Shown piece by piece: positions 1-8,621 of a stretch of 64,000 bases of DNA. Made by a program: the position numbers and the translations under genes. The notes beneath the pieces are model-generated. The model had not been told where the DNA came from, ran no database searches, and worked only from the letters and a program-made list of their open reading frames with translations. Source of the DNA: Paenibacillus lupini (GTDB taxonomy: Bacteria > Bacillota > Bacilli > Paenibacillales > Paenibacillaceae); assembly GCF_011761355.1 (NCBI RefSeq), contig NZ_JAASRW010000003.1, positions 248,001-312,000 on the forward strand. Direction: 5' to 3'. Each line of letters starts with the position of its first letter. Positions within the stretch are counted from its first letter, which is position 1.

Positions 1-2
1 AG

Positions 3-929
3 AAAGAAATGATTAAAGCAGCTAGAAAGTGGGTTGAAGAGCTATATCAAAATGAAGAATTAATTGTTTTTGTATATTCCATGAGGTCCTCAGTGATGGC
101 TGCAGCTTGTGAAGTGAAAAAACTAATACCTTCTGCAAAGATATTTCTAATCGTAACTGATTTGCCGCAGTATATGGATTTAGGACAAAGCAAAGTGAAA
201 GAATTTTTAAAGAAAATTGATTGGCTCCAAATAAAGAAAATGCAAAAGGACTTTAATGGCTTTATATTATATGCCTCTAAAATGGCTGAATATTTGAATA
301 TTGAAAATGAGAAATGGATTCTTATGGAGGGTTCGTTTGATACAAAAGAACTCTCTTTTTTAGAAAGAAGCAATTCAACAAGAGCATTACTATATTCTGG
401 ATTGATAGATAAAAAGTATGGTCTGGATCGGTTAATTAATTCATTTAGAACGATAAATGAACCAGACTTTGAATTATGGATTACTGGCGGAGGAAAAGAT
501 AGTGAATATATCAGAGAGCAAGCACAAGAGGATTCGAGAATAAAGTATTTTGGATTTCTTCCCTCAAGAGAGGATGTACTGCTAAAACAACAAGAAGCAA
601 CTATGTTAATTAATATGCGACTTCCAGATGAAGCAGCTTCGGCGTATTGTTTTCCTTCAAAACTATTTGAATACATGGCGTCTGGTACACCAGTATTAAC
701 TTACAAACTAGATGGGATACCGGATGAGTATTATCAGCATCTGAGTATTATAAAAAACAATGAATCTCTTACAGAATCTATATTAAATTTATTAAAAATG
801 TCAGAAGTTGATCGAGATAGACTGGGAGCTGAAGCGAGAGATTTCATTAAAAATAATAAAAATAATATATCCCAAGCGCATAGAATATTGAAATTTGTTA
901 TGAGATCCGAGGAGTGGAGTTATGAGTAA
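3..929 (+). CDS. Glycosyltransferase family 4, 5' end outside window
   Basis: The C-terminal three quarters of a GT4-type (GT-B fold) glycosyltransferase, likely adding a sugar to a lipid-linked exopolysaccharide repeat at the cytoplasmic face. The visible part has the donor-binding Rossmann half: a strand-glycine segment (LLYSGLIDKKYGLDRL, about residues 127-142 from the first in-window Met), the GGGKDSEYI loop and the FPSKLFEYMASGTPVL stretch carrying the conserved Glu of the family. The frame is open to the first base, and about 300 residues is short for GT4 enzymes (about 370-400), so the N-terminal acceptor half probably starts upstream; the ATG at 9 has no clear ribosome site. The end overlaps the next gene by 8 bp, as in one operon. 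Donor sugar cannot be told. Confidence 0.82.
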   Translation, partial: KEMIKAARKWVEELYQNEELIVFVYSMRSSVMAAACEVKKLIPSAKIFLIVTDLPQYMDLGQSKVKEFLKKIDWLQIKKMQKDFNGFILYASKMAEYLNIENEKWILMEGSFDTKELSFLERSNSTRALLYSGLIDKKYGLDRLINSFRTINEPDFELWITGGGKDSEYIREQAQEDSRIKYFGFLPSREDVLLKQQEATMLINMRLPDEAASAYCFPSKLFEYMASGTPVLTYKLDGIPDEYYQHLSIIKNNESLTESILNLLKMSEVDRDRLGAEARDFIKNNKNNISQAHRILKFVMRSEEWSYE

Positions 930-1869
930 ACCGTTTACAATTGTTGTTTGTACTTATAACGGAAGTAGATTTATATCACTTGTTATTGAGGCTTTGTTGA
1001 AGCAAAATAATCTTCACGAATTAGTTCATGAAATTATGATAGTGGATAATAAGTCTACAGATAATACGAAAGATATTATTCTCGAACACTCACTAAAACA
1101 CCCATTAATAAACTATTGTTTTGAGGAAAAACAAGGTCTTTCCAATGCACGAAGACACGCATCTAAGGCTCAGACTGATTGGGTTATCTTTGTTGATGAT
1201 GATAATTTGTTGCAATGTGACTGGTTAATTGAGTTACAAAGAACAATAGAAGAGAATCCGAATGCTGGAGTAATAAATGGCGCTGTTATTGCATGCTGCA
1301 TAGATGAATTAACTAATGAGGAACTTCACTGTCTTCATGCCATGTATCATAATCTTGCATGTACACATTTAAAAGAAGAAGATATTAAGGGTTCTAAACC
1401 TAATTTGATTCCAATGGGTGCAGGGATGTGTGTTAAAGTTGAGGCGCTAAAAGTTATTGATAAGGAAGGGTGGCTTGTATTAACTGGAAGGACTAAAAAT
1501 AGTTTATCTTCTGGTGAAGATACAGAGTTAAGCAATAGAGTTTTTGCTCAAGGTTATAAATATGTTTGTAATTACAATATGCGCTTAAAACATATAATTC
1601 CTGCGAGTAGATTATCAAGCGAATATATGACGCGCTTAATAATTGGTTTAACTAATGGTAGATACGATTTTATTTCTAATAATAGAATGTTTATAATCTC
1701 AAGATTTCTGCGTTGTATTAAATATATAGCTATGATTGTTTATATGAAGCATATATTCAAAAAATCAAAGGTAGATTCAATTGAGGCATTCTCTGCTAAA
1801 TATAACATTCTAAGCGCAAAAACATTTATCAGTAGAACAAAGAATGATCTTCTCATTGGAAGGAACTAA
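922..1869 (+). CDS. Glycosyltransferase family 2 (GT-A)
   Basis: A GT2 inverting glycosyltransferase of 315 residues, expected to extend the exopolysaccharide repeat unit. The N-terminus has the nucleotide-binding start FTIVVCTYNGSRF (residues 5-17), then VDNKSTDNT (about 41-49) and the metal-binding VDDDN (about 90-94). The GEDTEL motif near residue 198 is the usual second acidic motif before the acceptor site. The C-terminal 60 residues are basic and hydrophobic, which fits membrane association. It overlaps the upstream GT4 gene by 8 bp and ends 2 bp before the polymerase gene, so it is translated within the same operon. Sugar specificity is not readable. Confidence 0.85.
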   Translation: MSKPFTIVVCTYNGSRFISLVIEALLKQNNLHELVHEIMIVDNKSTDNTKDIILEHSLKHPLINYCFEEKQGLSNARRHASKAQTDWVIFVDDDNLLQCDWLIELQRTIEENPNAGVINGAVIACCIDELTNEELHCLHAMYHNLACTHLKEEDIKGSKPNLIPMGAGMCVKVEALKVIDKEGWLVLTGRTKNSLSSGEDTELSNRVFAQGYKYVCNYNMRLKHIIPASRLSSEYMTRLIIGLTNGRYDFISNNRMFIISRFLRCIKYIAMIVYMKHIFKKSKVDSIEAFSAKYNILSAKTFISRTKNDLLIGRN

Positions 1870-1871
1870 TT

Positions 1872-2939
1872 ATGATTTTTTATATTTGTTTATTTTTATT
1901 AACAGTGAGCATAGTTCTATTTTCAAAAAAAGAAGGATTTGTTGTAATTGCTTTTTTGTTATTAGGTTCAACTTATGCTTTTAGAGATTCTTTAGCTGTA
2001 GATGACGGTGTATACATTAATGCATTTGAATATATTAATAAGGGCTGGAAGTTCGATATTGAATTTACGTATATTTGGATTTCAAAATTAGTATATCAAA
2101 TGGGAATGAGCTATAAAGCAGTATTCTTTATTTATGCTTTTTTGTCATTCATTTTCTTATATAACGGTGTAAAGAAGTATTGTAAAAGCAATTTTGAGAA
2201 AGCGCTATTCTTGTCAGCCTTTTACGGAGTTGTTTTTATAACATCAATGTCGGTAATGAGACAATTCTTAGCAGGTTGTATAGTGTTTTATGCATTAGCT
2301 TATTATATAGAGCAAAGAAAATCTAAGAGGTCTTTAGTACTTATTATTCTCGCTTCCTGTTTTCATTACGGGGCTAGTATAGCCATTCCAATTTTTTTGT
2401 TTTTAATTATGAAAAAGTCTATTCCAAATCGTATGAAAATTTTCATTACAGTTTTCTGTGTATTATTAGGTTCTGTGAATGTAGTTGGTCAATTAATAGG
2501 GCAGATAAATCAATATCTTCCAATATCATATCAGAACTATTCGACTACAACTGGAGGAAACTATAGTAATGCTGGTGGAGTTATGGATTATGTTCTACTA
2601 CTAATATTTATCGTACAACTCCTTATATCTAAACGTGGTGCCGCTGAGAAGAATGAAATAATTGAAATATTACAAATCGGACAAATGCTGTATTTATGTT
2701 TAATTTTTATGCTTGCACATGCTGGGGTATCTAGTCGCTTAGCATTTACATTTATGCCTTTTATTACTACATTGCCATATACGTTTATAAAGAACTTTAA
2801 TATTAGTGATCGAAGATTAATAGGGGTAATTTGCATTTATTGCATGTTAGGATTTTTCATTCTCTCATTAAGCCAGTTTACATCTAATGACTCTAACTAT
2901 TTTATTCCGTATAAAGGGTCATTTAACTTTATAGAGTGA
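1872..2939 (+). CDS. EpsG/Wzy-family polysaccharide polymerase
   Basis: A polytopic membrane protein of 355 residues with roughly ten hydrophobic segments along its length. The loop-flanked MSVMRQFLAG segment (about residues 132-141) and the FHYGA segment (about 175-179) are typical of the EpsG family, whose members are predicted to polymerise lipid-linked repeat units outside the membrane. The start ATG lies 2 bp after the preceding gene, with GGAAGGA just upstream in that gene's last codons. Position between glycosyltransferases and a flippase supports the Wzy role. An O-antigen-ligase-type protein is the alternative, but the R-Q-F-L motif favours EpsG. Confidence 0.8.
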   Translation: MIFYICLFLLTVSIVLFSKKEGFVVIAFLLLGSTYAFRDSLAVDDGVYINAFEYINKGWKFDIEFTYIWISKLVYQMGMSYKAVFFIYAFLSFIFLYNGVKKYCKSNFEKALFLSAFYGVVFITSMSVMRQFLAGCIVFYALAYYIEQRKSKRSLVLIILASCFHYGASIAIPIFLFLIMKKSIPNRMKIFITVFCVLLGSVNVVGQLIGQINQYLPISYQNYSTTTGGNYSNAGGVMDYVLLLIFIVQLLISKRGAAEKNEIIEILQIGQMLYLCLIFMLAHAGVSSRLAFTFMPFITTLPYTFIKNFNISDRRLIGVICIYCMLGFFILSLSQFTSNDSNYFIPYKGSFNFIE

Positions 2940-3019
2940 ATTATGATATTTAATGTAAATATAGGAGATGAATTATTTGAATCAAAATTAAAATTATGAT
3001 TCTTATGGAGAGTGTTGTA

Positions 3020-3598
3020 ATGATTTCAAATTTTTATAAGCTTATTTTAAAAATATTAAGAATTAGATATGGGAATAAGTTGACCCTTCATGGATTTCCT
3101 CTTATTTTCAATAAACGTGGTGCTAATCTTACTATTGGTGATAATGTAATTATTAATTCATCGTTTTTATCAAACTTAGTGGGTCTTTATAGTCGTACAA
3201 TAATTGTGACACGGACTCCACAGGCAGTAATAAAAGTTGGGAATAACGTCGGTATATCAGGTGCTACGATATATTCTAGAAAGGCTATTTATATAGGTGA
3301 TAATACTTTAATCGGTGGGAATTGCAAAATTCTTGATAATGATTTTCATCCAATTGAGATTGAGGCACGAAATAAATTAATGACGAGTTATCAAGTAACA
3401 GAAGAGGATGATCTAATACCTTCCAAAGAAATACACATAGGTAAAAATTGTTTTATTGGTTGTAACAGTATAATTTTAAAAGGTACCGTGTTAGGAGACG
3501 GTTGTGTTGTTGGAGCTGGGGCAGTCGTGAGTGGTCATTTTGAAGAAAATAGTATTATTGTAGGAAATCCAGGTAGAGTGATAAAAAAGATCAAATAG
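3020..3598 (+). CDS. Hexapeptide-repeat acyltransferase (left-handed beta helix)
   Basis: Probable acetyl-CoA-dependent O-acetyltransferase that decorates a sugar of the polymer. The protein (192 residues from this start) shows hexapeptide repeats of the [LIV]-G-x4 type, for example LTIGDNVIIN, IKVGNNVGIS, IYIGDNTLIG and IHIGKNCFIG, ending in the VVGAGAVVSG and VGNPGRVIKKI cap typical of the WbbJ/CysE-like family. DNDFHPIE (about residue 103) contains the likely catalytic His. GGAG at 3007-3010 sits 9 nt before the ATG at 3020, which is why this start is chosen over the in-frame ATG at 2996 that has no ribosome site. Acetyl is the usual donor; other acyl groups are possible. Confidence 0.85.
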   Translation: MISNFYKLILKILRIRYGNKLTLHGFPLIFNKRGANLTIGDNVIINSSFLSNLVGLYSRTIIVTRTPQAVIKVGNNVGISGATIYSRKAIYIGDNTLIGGNCKILDNDFHPIEIEARNKLMTSYQVTEEDDLIPSKEIHIGKNCFIGCNSIILKGTVLGDGCVVGAGAVVSGHFEENSIIVGNPGRVIKKIK

Positions 3599-3686
3599 CA
3601 AGTTCCATTAACTTTAATAATTATCCAGAAAATCGTAACGCCTTTTATTATAGTTCTTCATTCTGCTAGAAGTGGTGGGATATTAA

Positions 3687-4706
3687 TTGAATCAGTTAGT
3701 TAGTGTTATAGTCCCAACCTATAGAGGGGCTGATAAGCTTTCACGTGCAATTGAAAGTATTATTAAGCAGACGTACAGTCCTATTGAGATTATTGTAGTA
3801 GATGATAATGATCCCCAGTCTAAAGACAGGCAAAAAACGCAGAAAATTATGAAAGAGTTTGACTTTAAAAATATTAAATACATTAAGCATGAATGTAATA
3901 AAAATGGTTCAGCTGCACGTAACACTGGAATTTCTCATTCATCAGGTGAGTATATTTGTTTTCTAGATGATGATGATTTTTATCTGCCTGATAGGGTTAA
4001 AAAGAGTGTCGAAGTTCTTGAACAAAATCACTTATATGACGCAGTATATTGTAATGTAATATTGACCAACTCTTTCCAGGAAATATCAGGTGTTATTCAT
4101 GCTGACAAGGAGCTAGTGCAGAAAGATATTTTATTAAATGAAAATAGTATTGGTACAGGTAGTAATCTTTTCGTTGTAAAAAGTGCATTAGAAAGGTTAA
4201 ACGGGTTTGATGAAAGTTTTAGAAGGCATCAAGACTTAGAGTTTTTATTAAGATATTTAGAGATTTTTAAAATTAAAAATATTGATGAACCTCTTATCGT
4301 TAAGGCAAAGAACGGAACCGACAATATTCCTGAATATAAAGGCTTTTTGGCTACTAAGCAGCATTACTGGTCGAAGTTTAATTATGTTCTAGATGCGCTT
4401 GATAAAAATGAAAAAAATATGTTTTACGGTTATCATTACGGAGTTTTACTCGATGTAGCTATTAAGTCAAAGAATAAAGAATATATAAATGAGGCTAAAT
4501 ATAATCTCGAGAAATTTAGAGGATTGACAAAAAAAGAAAAATTAATAATGTACTTAGAGTTTCACCCGTTTATAAAGTTAGTTTCTTTTAACAGCTTGAA
4601 AAAAGTTAATCGACTGTTCTCTTTGTTTAGAAAGAAGAGGTATTTTATCGAGCATGAAGTTAGAGAAAAAGTAAATGAAACATTTGGATTAGAAGTGGAG
4701 GTATAA
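3687..4706 (+). CDS. Glycosyltransferase family 2 (GT-A)
   Basis: A second GT2 enzyme of 339 residues, starting at TTG with GGTGGGA six bases upstream. VSVIVPTYRGADKL (residues 5-18), VVDDNDP (about 37-43), NGSAARNTGI (about 72-81) and FLDDDDFYLP (about 91-100, the DxD metal site) are all present; FRRHQDLEFLLRY near residue 178 matches the acceptor-side acidic motif. The last 100 residues are helical and basic and carry no recognised domain. It lies 88 bp after the acyltransferase and 5 bp before the ribofuranosyltransferase candidate, within the EPS operon. Acceptor and donor are unknown. Confidence 0.85.
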   Translation: MNQLVSVIVPTYRGADKLSRAIESIIKQTYSPIEIIVVDDNDPQSKDRQKTQKIMKEFDFKNIKYIKHECNKNGSAARNTGISHSSGEYICFLDDDDFYLPDRVKKSVEVLEQNHLYDAVYCNVILTNSFQEISGVIHADKELVQKDILLNENSIGTGSNLFVVKSALERLNGFDESFRRHQDLEFLLRYLEIFKIKNIDEPLIVKAKNGTDNIPEYKGFLATKQHYWSKFNYVLDALDKNEKNMFYGYHYGVLLDVAIKSKNKEYINEAKYNLEKFRGLTKKEKLIMYLEFHPFIKLVSFNSLKKVNRLFSLFRKKRYFIEHEVREKVNETFGLEVEV

Positions 4707-4711
4707 ATTTC

Positions 4712-5686
4712 ATGGAATACAGAAGTTACTCTGATTTGAATCGTTTAATTCGAAAAAATGTTTCAAGATTTCAAACATCAAAATATGATCTAATTGTAGG
4801 TATACCGAGAAGTGGGATGTTACCTGCGTATATGATCTCACTAATACTAAATAAAAAGTGTTGTGATATTGACTCCTTAATTAATAATATTGCACTTAAA
4901 ACTGGATCCACTAGAAATAGTAAAGACGAGATTATATACCCAAGTGATGCGAAAAAAATACTAATTATAGATGATAGCATTTGTAGTGGGAAATCTCTAT
5001 CGAATGAAATATCAAAGATACCTTTTAATATTAGAGAAAAGATTACAACCTTAGCTGTTTATACCAGTGAAAAAGTGCGGGACGATGTAGATATTACTTT
5101 AGAATATGTCCCTACACCAAGAATTTTTGAATGGAATATATTCCATCATTCAATAGTTGGGAACTCTTGCTTTGATATTGATGGAGTATTATGTATTGAT
5201 CCTACAGAGGAGGAAAATGATGATGGAGAGAAGTATAATAACTTCTTGCTTAATGCTTTGCCTTACATAATTCCAACGGGGAAGATAAATTCATTAGTAA
5301 CAAGTAGACTAGAGAAATATAGACCAGAAACTGAAGTATGGTTAAAGAACAATGGGGTAGTTTACGAAAACCTACTAATGCTGGATCTTCCTACTAAAGA
5401 GGAGAGACAAAGGTTAGGTGCACATGCTTCGTTTAAAGCCGAGGTCTATAAAAAATCTGGTCAGGAGCTTTTTTATGAAAGTGATCGTAATCAAGCGATA
5501 AAAATTCATGAGCTAACAAAAAAACCGGTTTACTGTGTCGATTCAAATGAATTTTTTAACAAAAATTCAATTATATCTTCGTTTTATAATGCTTCTTTGA
5601 AAAAATCATACATTACCCGTATTGTTAAGAGACTACCCAAACCATTTTATAATTCAATTAAATACTTTTATCATTTAATTCGTTAA
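4712..5686 (+). CDS. Probable two-domain ribofuranosyltransferase (phosphoribosyltransferase + HAD phosphatase)
   Basis: A 324-residue fusion. The N-terminal half is a type I phosphoribosyltransferase: LIVGIPRSGMLPA (about residues 28-40) and the PRPP-binding loop ILIIDDSICSGKSL (about 84-97). The C-terminal half is HAD-like: CFDIDGVLC (nucleophile motif, about 155-163), VTSR (motif II, about 197), KKSGQELFYESD (motifs III/IV, about 248-259) and YCVDSNEF. As I recall, two-domain enzymes of this kind were shown for Klebsiella O antigens and a Thermobacillus composti orthologue to transfer 5-phosphoribose from PRPP to a glycan and then remove the 5-phosphate, giving ribofuranose. The setting inside a glycosyltransferase operon fits that role far better than nucleotide salvage. 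The substrate is inferred. Confidence 0.7.
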   Translation: MEYRSYSDLNRLIRKNVSRFQTSKYDLIVGIPRSGMLPAYMISLILNKKCCDIDSLINNIALKTGSTRNSKDEIIYPSDAKKILIIDDSICSGKSLSNEISKIPFNIREKITTLAVYTSEKVRDDVDITLEYVPTPRIFEWNIFHHSIVGNSCFDIDGVLCIDPTEEENDDGEKYNNFLLNALPYIIPTGKINSLVTSRLEKYRPETEVWLKNNGVVYENLLMLDLPTKEERQRLGAHASFKAEVYKKSGQELFYESDRNQAIKIHELTKKPVYCVDSNEFFNKNSIISSFYNASLKKSYITRIVKRLPKPFYNSIKYFYHLIR

Positions 5687-5717
5687 TTATATGAAAAGTA
5701 AAAAAGGAAATGAATTA

Positions 5718-7181
5718 ATGACAGAGATGTCCATTAAAAAAGCAGCTGTAATAAATTTAAGTTCAAGATATATTAGTGTGGCTATACAGATTCTATTTAC
5801 TTCAATATTAGCCAGAATATTAACTCCTGATGATTTTGGAGTTGTGGCAGTAATAACTGTTTTCACAACGTTTTTTATGATGTTTGCAGATATGGGCTTA
5901 GGTGCAGCTATAATACAGAATAAATCACTTTCTAATCAAGATATAAATAATATATTTTCATTTACTGTATATTTGGCTATTGCCTTATCCATTTTGTTTT
6001 CATTGTTTTCAATACCTCTTTCTCATATTTATTCTAATCATGTATATATTAGCATAGGAGCTATTCTTTCGCTTTCATTGTTTTTCGATACTTTAAATAT
6101 AGTTCCTAACGCTATCTTATTAAAAAACAAACGTTTCTTTTCCTTAGGAATTCGTACAATTGTAATATCAATTCTGGGAGCAGTTCTGACAATAATATTA
6201 GCATTTTTGGATTTTAGATATTATGCTATTGTTTACAATTCAGTATTTATTGCATTAATTACATTCATTTGGAATGTCATTAGTGTCCCATTGAAACCAA
6301 GTATAAAGTTTAACACCTCTAGTATTAAAAAAATAAAGGATTTCTCAATGTTTCAATTTTCATTTAATTTTGTTAATTATTTTTCAAGAAATTTAGATAA
6401 TTTATTAATAGGTAGATATTTGGGTAGTGCGGCATTAGGATATTACGATAAAGGCTATAGGCTTATGTTATATCCGTTGAGTATGTTGACAGGAGTAATT
6501 AATCCAATATTACTTCCCATATTGTCAGATTTTCAAGATAACAAAAAGTATATTTTTAAACAATACATGAAAGTAGTGAAGCTTCTCTCTCTAGTTGGGG
6601 CTTTTATAACTATTTTTTGCTTTTTTAGTGCGAGGGAAATTATTCTAATAATGTTCGGTAAGGAATGGTTAAGTACTGTTACTGTTTTTAAATTTTTGGC
6701 ACTATCAGTCTGGCCACAAATGATAACTTCTAGCACTGGAGCTGTTTTTCAAAGTTTAGGGTATACAAAATTATTATTTAAGACAGGATTAATAAATTCT
6801 TTAATTACAATAATAGCAATTACGATCGGAATTTTGTATAAGGATATTAGTGTAGTTGCTATGAATGTAACAATTGCATACATGCTACACTTTTTTATCG
6901 CTTACTATGTTCTCGTGAAATATGGGCTTGAAAATAATTACTTGGAATTTATAAAGAAGATGATACCAGATTTTATAGTTGTATTAATTACTTCTGTTGC
7001 TTTGTTTATAGCAACCTTAGTACAGATTGATGGTCTGATATTTTCTATCTTATATAAGGGTACAATATGTTTGACGGCATTTACTCTAGGTCTATTTGTA
7101 ACTAAACAGCATACAATGGTGCTTCATTTAGTTAGAGGGAAAAAACTTCGGTCTGGAAAACAATTTGATATAGGGCTATGA
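5718..7181 (+). CDS. Wzx-type oligosaccharide flippase (MOP superfamily)
   Basis: A very hydrophobic protein of 487 residues with about 12-14 membrane segments, belonging to the polysaccharide-synthesis family of MOP exporters. It would flip the undecaprenyl-linked repeat unit to the outside for the EpsG-like polymerase. The ARILTPDDFGVVAV segment (about residues 32-45) and DNLLIGRYLGSAALGYY (about 224-240) are characteristic of WzxC/TuaB-like members. ATG 5718 has AAGGA at 5704-5708 nine bases upstream and starts MTEMSIKKA; the in-frame ATG at 5691 lacks a ribosome site. It is the last gene of the AT-rich block. Confidence 0.85.
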   Translation: MTEMSIKKAAVINLSSRYISVAIQILFTSILARILTPDDFGVVAVITVFTTFFMMFADMGLGAAIIQNKSLSNQDINNIFSFTVYLAIALSILFSLFSIPLSHIYSNHVYISIGAILSLSLFFDTLNIVPNAILLKNKRFFSLGIRTIVISILGAVLTIILAFLDFRYYAIVYNSVFIALITFIWNVISVPLKPSIKFNTSSIKKIKDFSMFQFSFNFVNYFSRNLDNLLIGRYLGSAALGYYDKGYRLMLYPLSMLTGVINPILLPILSDFQDNKKYIFKQYMKVVKLLSLVGAFITIFCFFSAREIILIMFGKEWLSTVTVFKFLALSVWPQMITSSTGAVFQSLGYTKLLFKTGLINSLITIIAITIGILYKDISVVAMNVTIAYMLHFFIAYYVLVKYGLENNYLEFIKKMIPDFIVVLITSVALFIATLVQIDGLIFSILYKGTICLTAFTLGLFVTKQHTMVLHLVRGKKLRSGKQFDIGL

Positions 7182-7244
7182 GTGTTAGCAAAGAAAATTT
7201 ATTAATATACTTTGGCGAAATAGCCTTCTTTTCGGGGGGATAAA

Positions 7245-8621
7245 ATGAAGTTAGTACTTCTTTCGGGCGGCTCAGGCAAGCGTCTCTGGCCGTTATCTAA
7301 CGATGCCCGGTCCAAACAGTTTCTGAAAGTATTAGAAAACGAAGAACAAATGCTCGTATCCATGGTACAGCGTGTATGGGAACAGATCAGTAAGAGCGGT
7401 TTTGCGGATTCGAGTTATATCGCAACCGGCAAAGCTCAAATTGAGATGATGCATAATCAGATCGGATCATCAGTACCGCTTATTATCGAGCCTGAACGTA
7501 GAGATACATTCCCGGCTATTGCTTTAACAGCTTCGTATTTATACTCAGTAGCCAATGTGGACTTGGATGAAGTCATAGCAATTTTACCAGTGGACCCTTA
7601 TGTGGAGGGCCACTTTTTTTATGCCGTTAAACAGTTAGAAGAGACTATCCAGACAACAAAGGCTGATTTAGCACTTATTGGAGTAAAGCCAACGTACCCT
7701 TCTGCAAAGTACGGTTACATCATTCCTGAGAACGGATATTCTGCGACTAATGGTGTACTAAAAGTTAGTCATTTTCAAGAGAAGCCTTCAGAAGAAGCGG
7801 CTGTCGGATTAATTGAAAAACAAGCATTATGGAACTGCGGGGTTTTCTCCTTTAAACTGGGATATCTCATTAACATCCTGAAGGAAAAGGGATATCCATT
7901 GCAATACGAGCAGCTTGTAGAGCAATATCATGAGCTGCCTAAGATAAGCTTTGATTATGAGGTTGTTGAGAAGACAAAAAACATCGTAGTAGTACCTTAT
8001 GATGGTTATTGGAAGGACCTTGGTACTTGGAATACGCTAACGGAAGAGATGGGACAGAATCAGATTGGGCGAGGGACAATCAGTGAGGATTGTATCAATA
8101 CGCATCTGGTTAATGAACTCGAAATACCGGTTACTATTCTTGGGGTATCCAATGTAGTTGTTGCCGTGAGTCCCGATGGAATTCTTGTCACAGATAAGAG
8201 TTCCAGCCCACGGATTAAAGATTTCATTAATTACGATCAAGGACCGATGTTCGAAGAGAGAGAATGGGGTTGGGCGCGGATCCTGGATGACGAGCGTTAT
8301 GAGGATGGCCGCACGGTTATTACGAAACGGATTGCTATTAAAGAAGGCAAAAACCTTAATTATCTCATGCATCTGTATCGAGAAGAGGTATGGACTGTTG
8401 TGAAGGGTGAAGGGGAATTCGTTCAGAACGGAGTTCCAATGAAGGTGAAGGCTGGTAACGTACTGCATATTCCTATTAAGACTCTGCATGGTCTGAAAGC
8501 CATTACGGACATGGAGATGATTGTTGTTCATAGCGGTTACTCGGAAGAGGATAAGGTAATGGAATTGTATTCGACATGGTCAGAAATGACCGAACATTGC
8601 CTTAATATATCGATGAGATAA
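7245..8621 (+). CDS. manC: Mannose-1-phosphate guanylyltransferase
   Basis: Makes GDP-mannose from GTP and mannose-1-phosphate, a donor for the exopolysaccharide. The nucleotidyltransferase signature LSGGSGKRLWPLS (residues 5-17) and the FQEKPS motif (about 181-186) are intact. The C-terminal part carries a cupin with EGKNLNYLMH and GNVLHIP/TLHGLKA, as in type II phosphomannose isomerase-GMP enzymes, so a bifunctional ManC/AlgA type is possible. At 458 residues it has the normal length. A GGGGGG ribosome site precedes the ATG. Base composition changes here from very AT-rich to near the genome average. Its stop overlaps the next start (TAATG). Confidence 0.9.
   Translation: MKLVLLSGGSGKRLWPLSNDARSKQFLKVLENEEQMLVSMVQRVWEQISKSGFADSSYIATGKAQIEMMHNQIGSSVPLIIEPERRDTFPAIALTASYLYSVANVDLDEVIAILPVDPYVEGHFFYAVKQLEETIQTTKADLALIGVKPTYPSAKYGYIIPENGYSATNGVLKVSHFQEKPSEEAAVGLIEKQALWNCGVFSFKLGYLINILKEKGYPLQYEQLVEQYHELPKISFDYEVVEKTKNIVVVPYDGYWKDLGTWNTLTEEMGQNQIGRGTISEDCINTHLVNELEIPVTILGVSNVVVAVSPDGILVTDKSSSPRIKDFINYDQGPMFEEREWGWARILDDERYEDGRTVITKRIAIKEGKNLNYLMHLYREEVWTVVKGEGEFVQNGVPMKVKAGNVLHIPIKTLHGLKAITDMEMIVVHSGYSEEDKVMELYSTWSEMTEHCLNISMR

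Noticed and set aside
47-676. Minus-strand open frame opposite the first glycosyltransferase
   Set aside because: Antisense shadow produced by AT-rich codon use.
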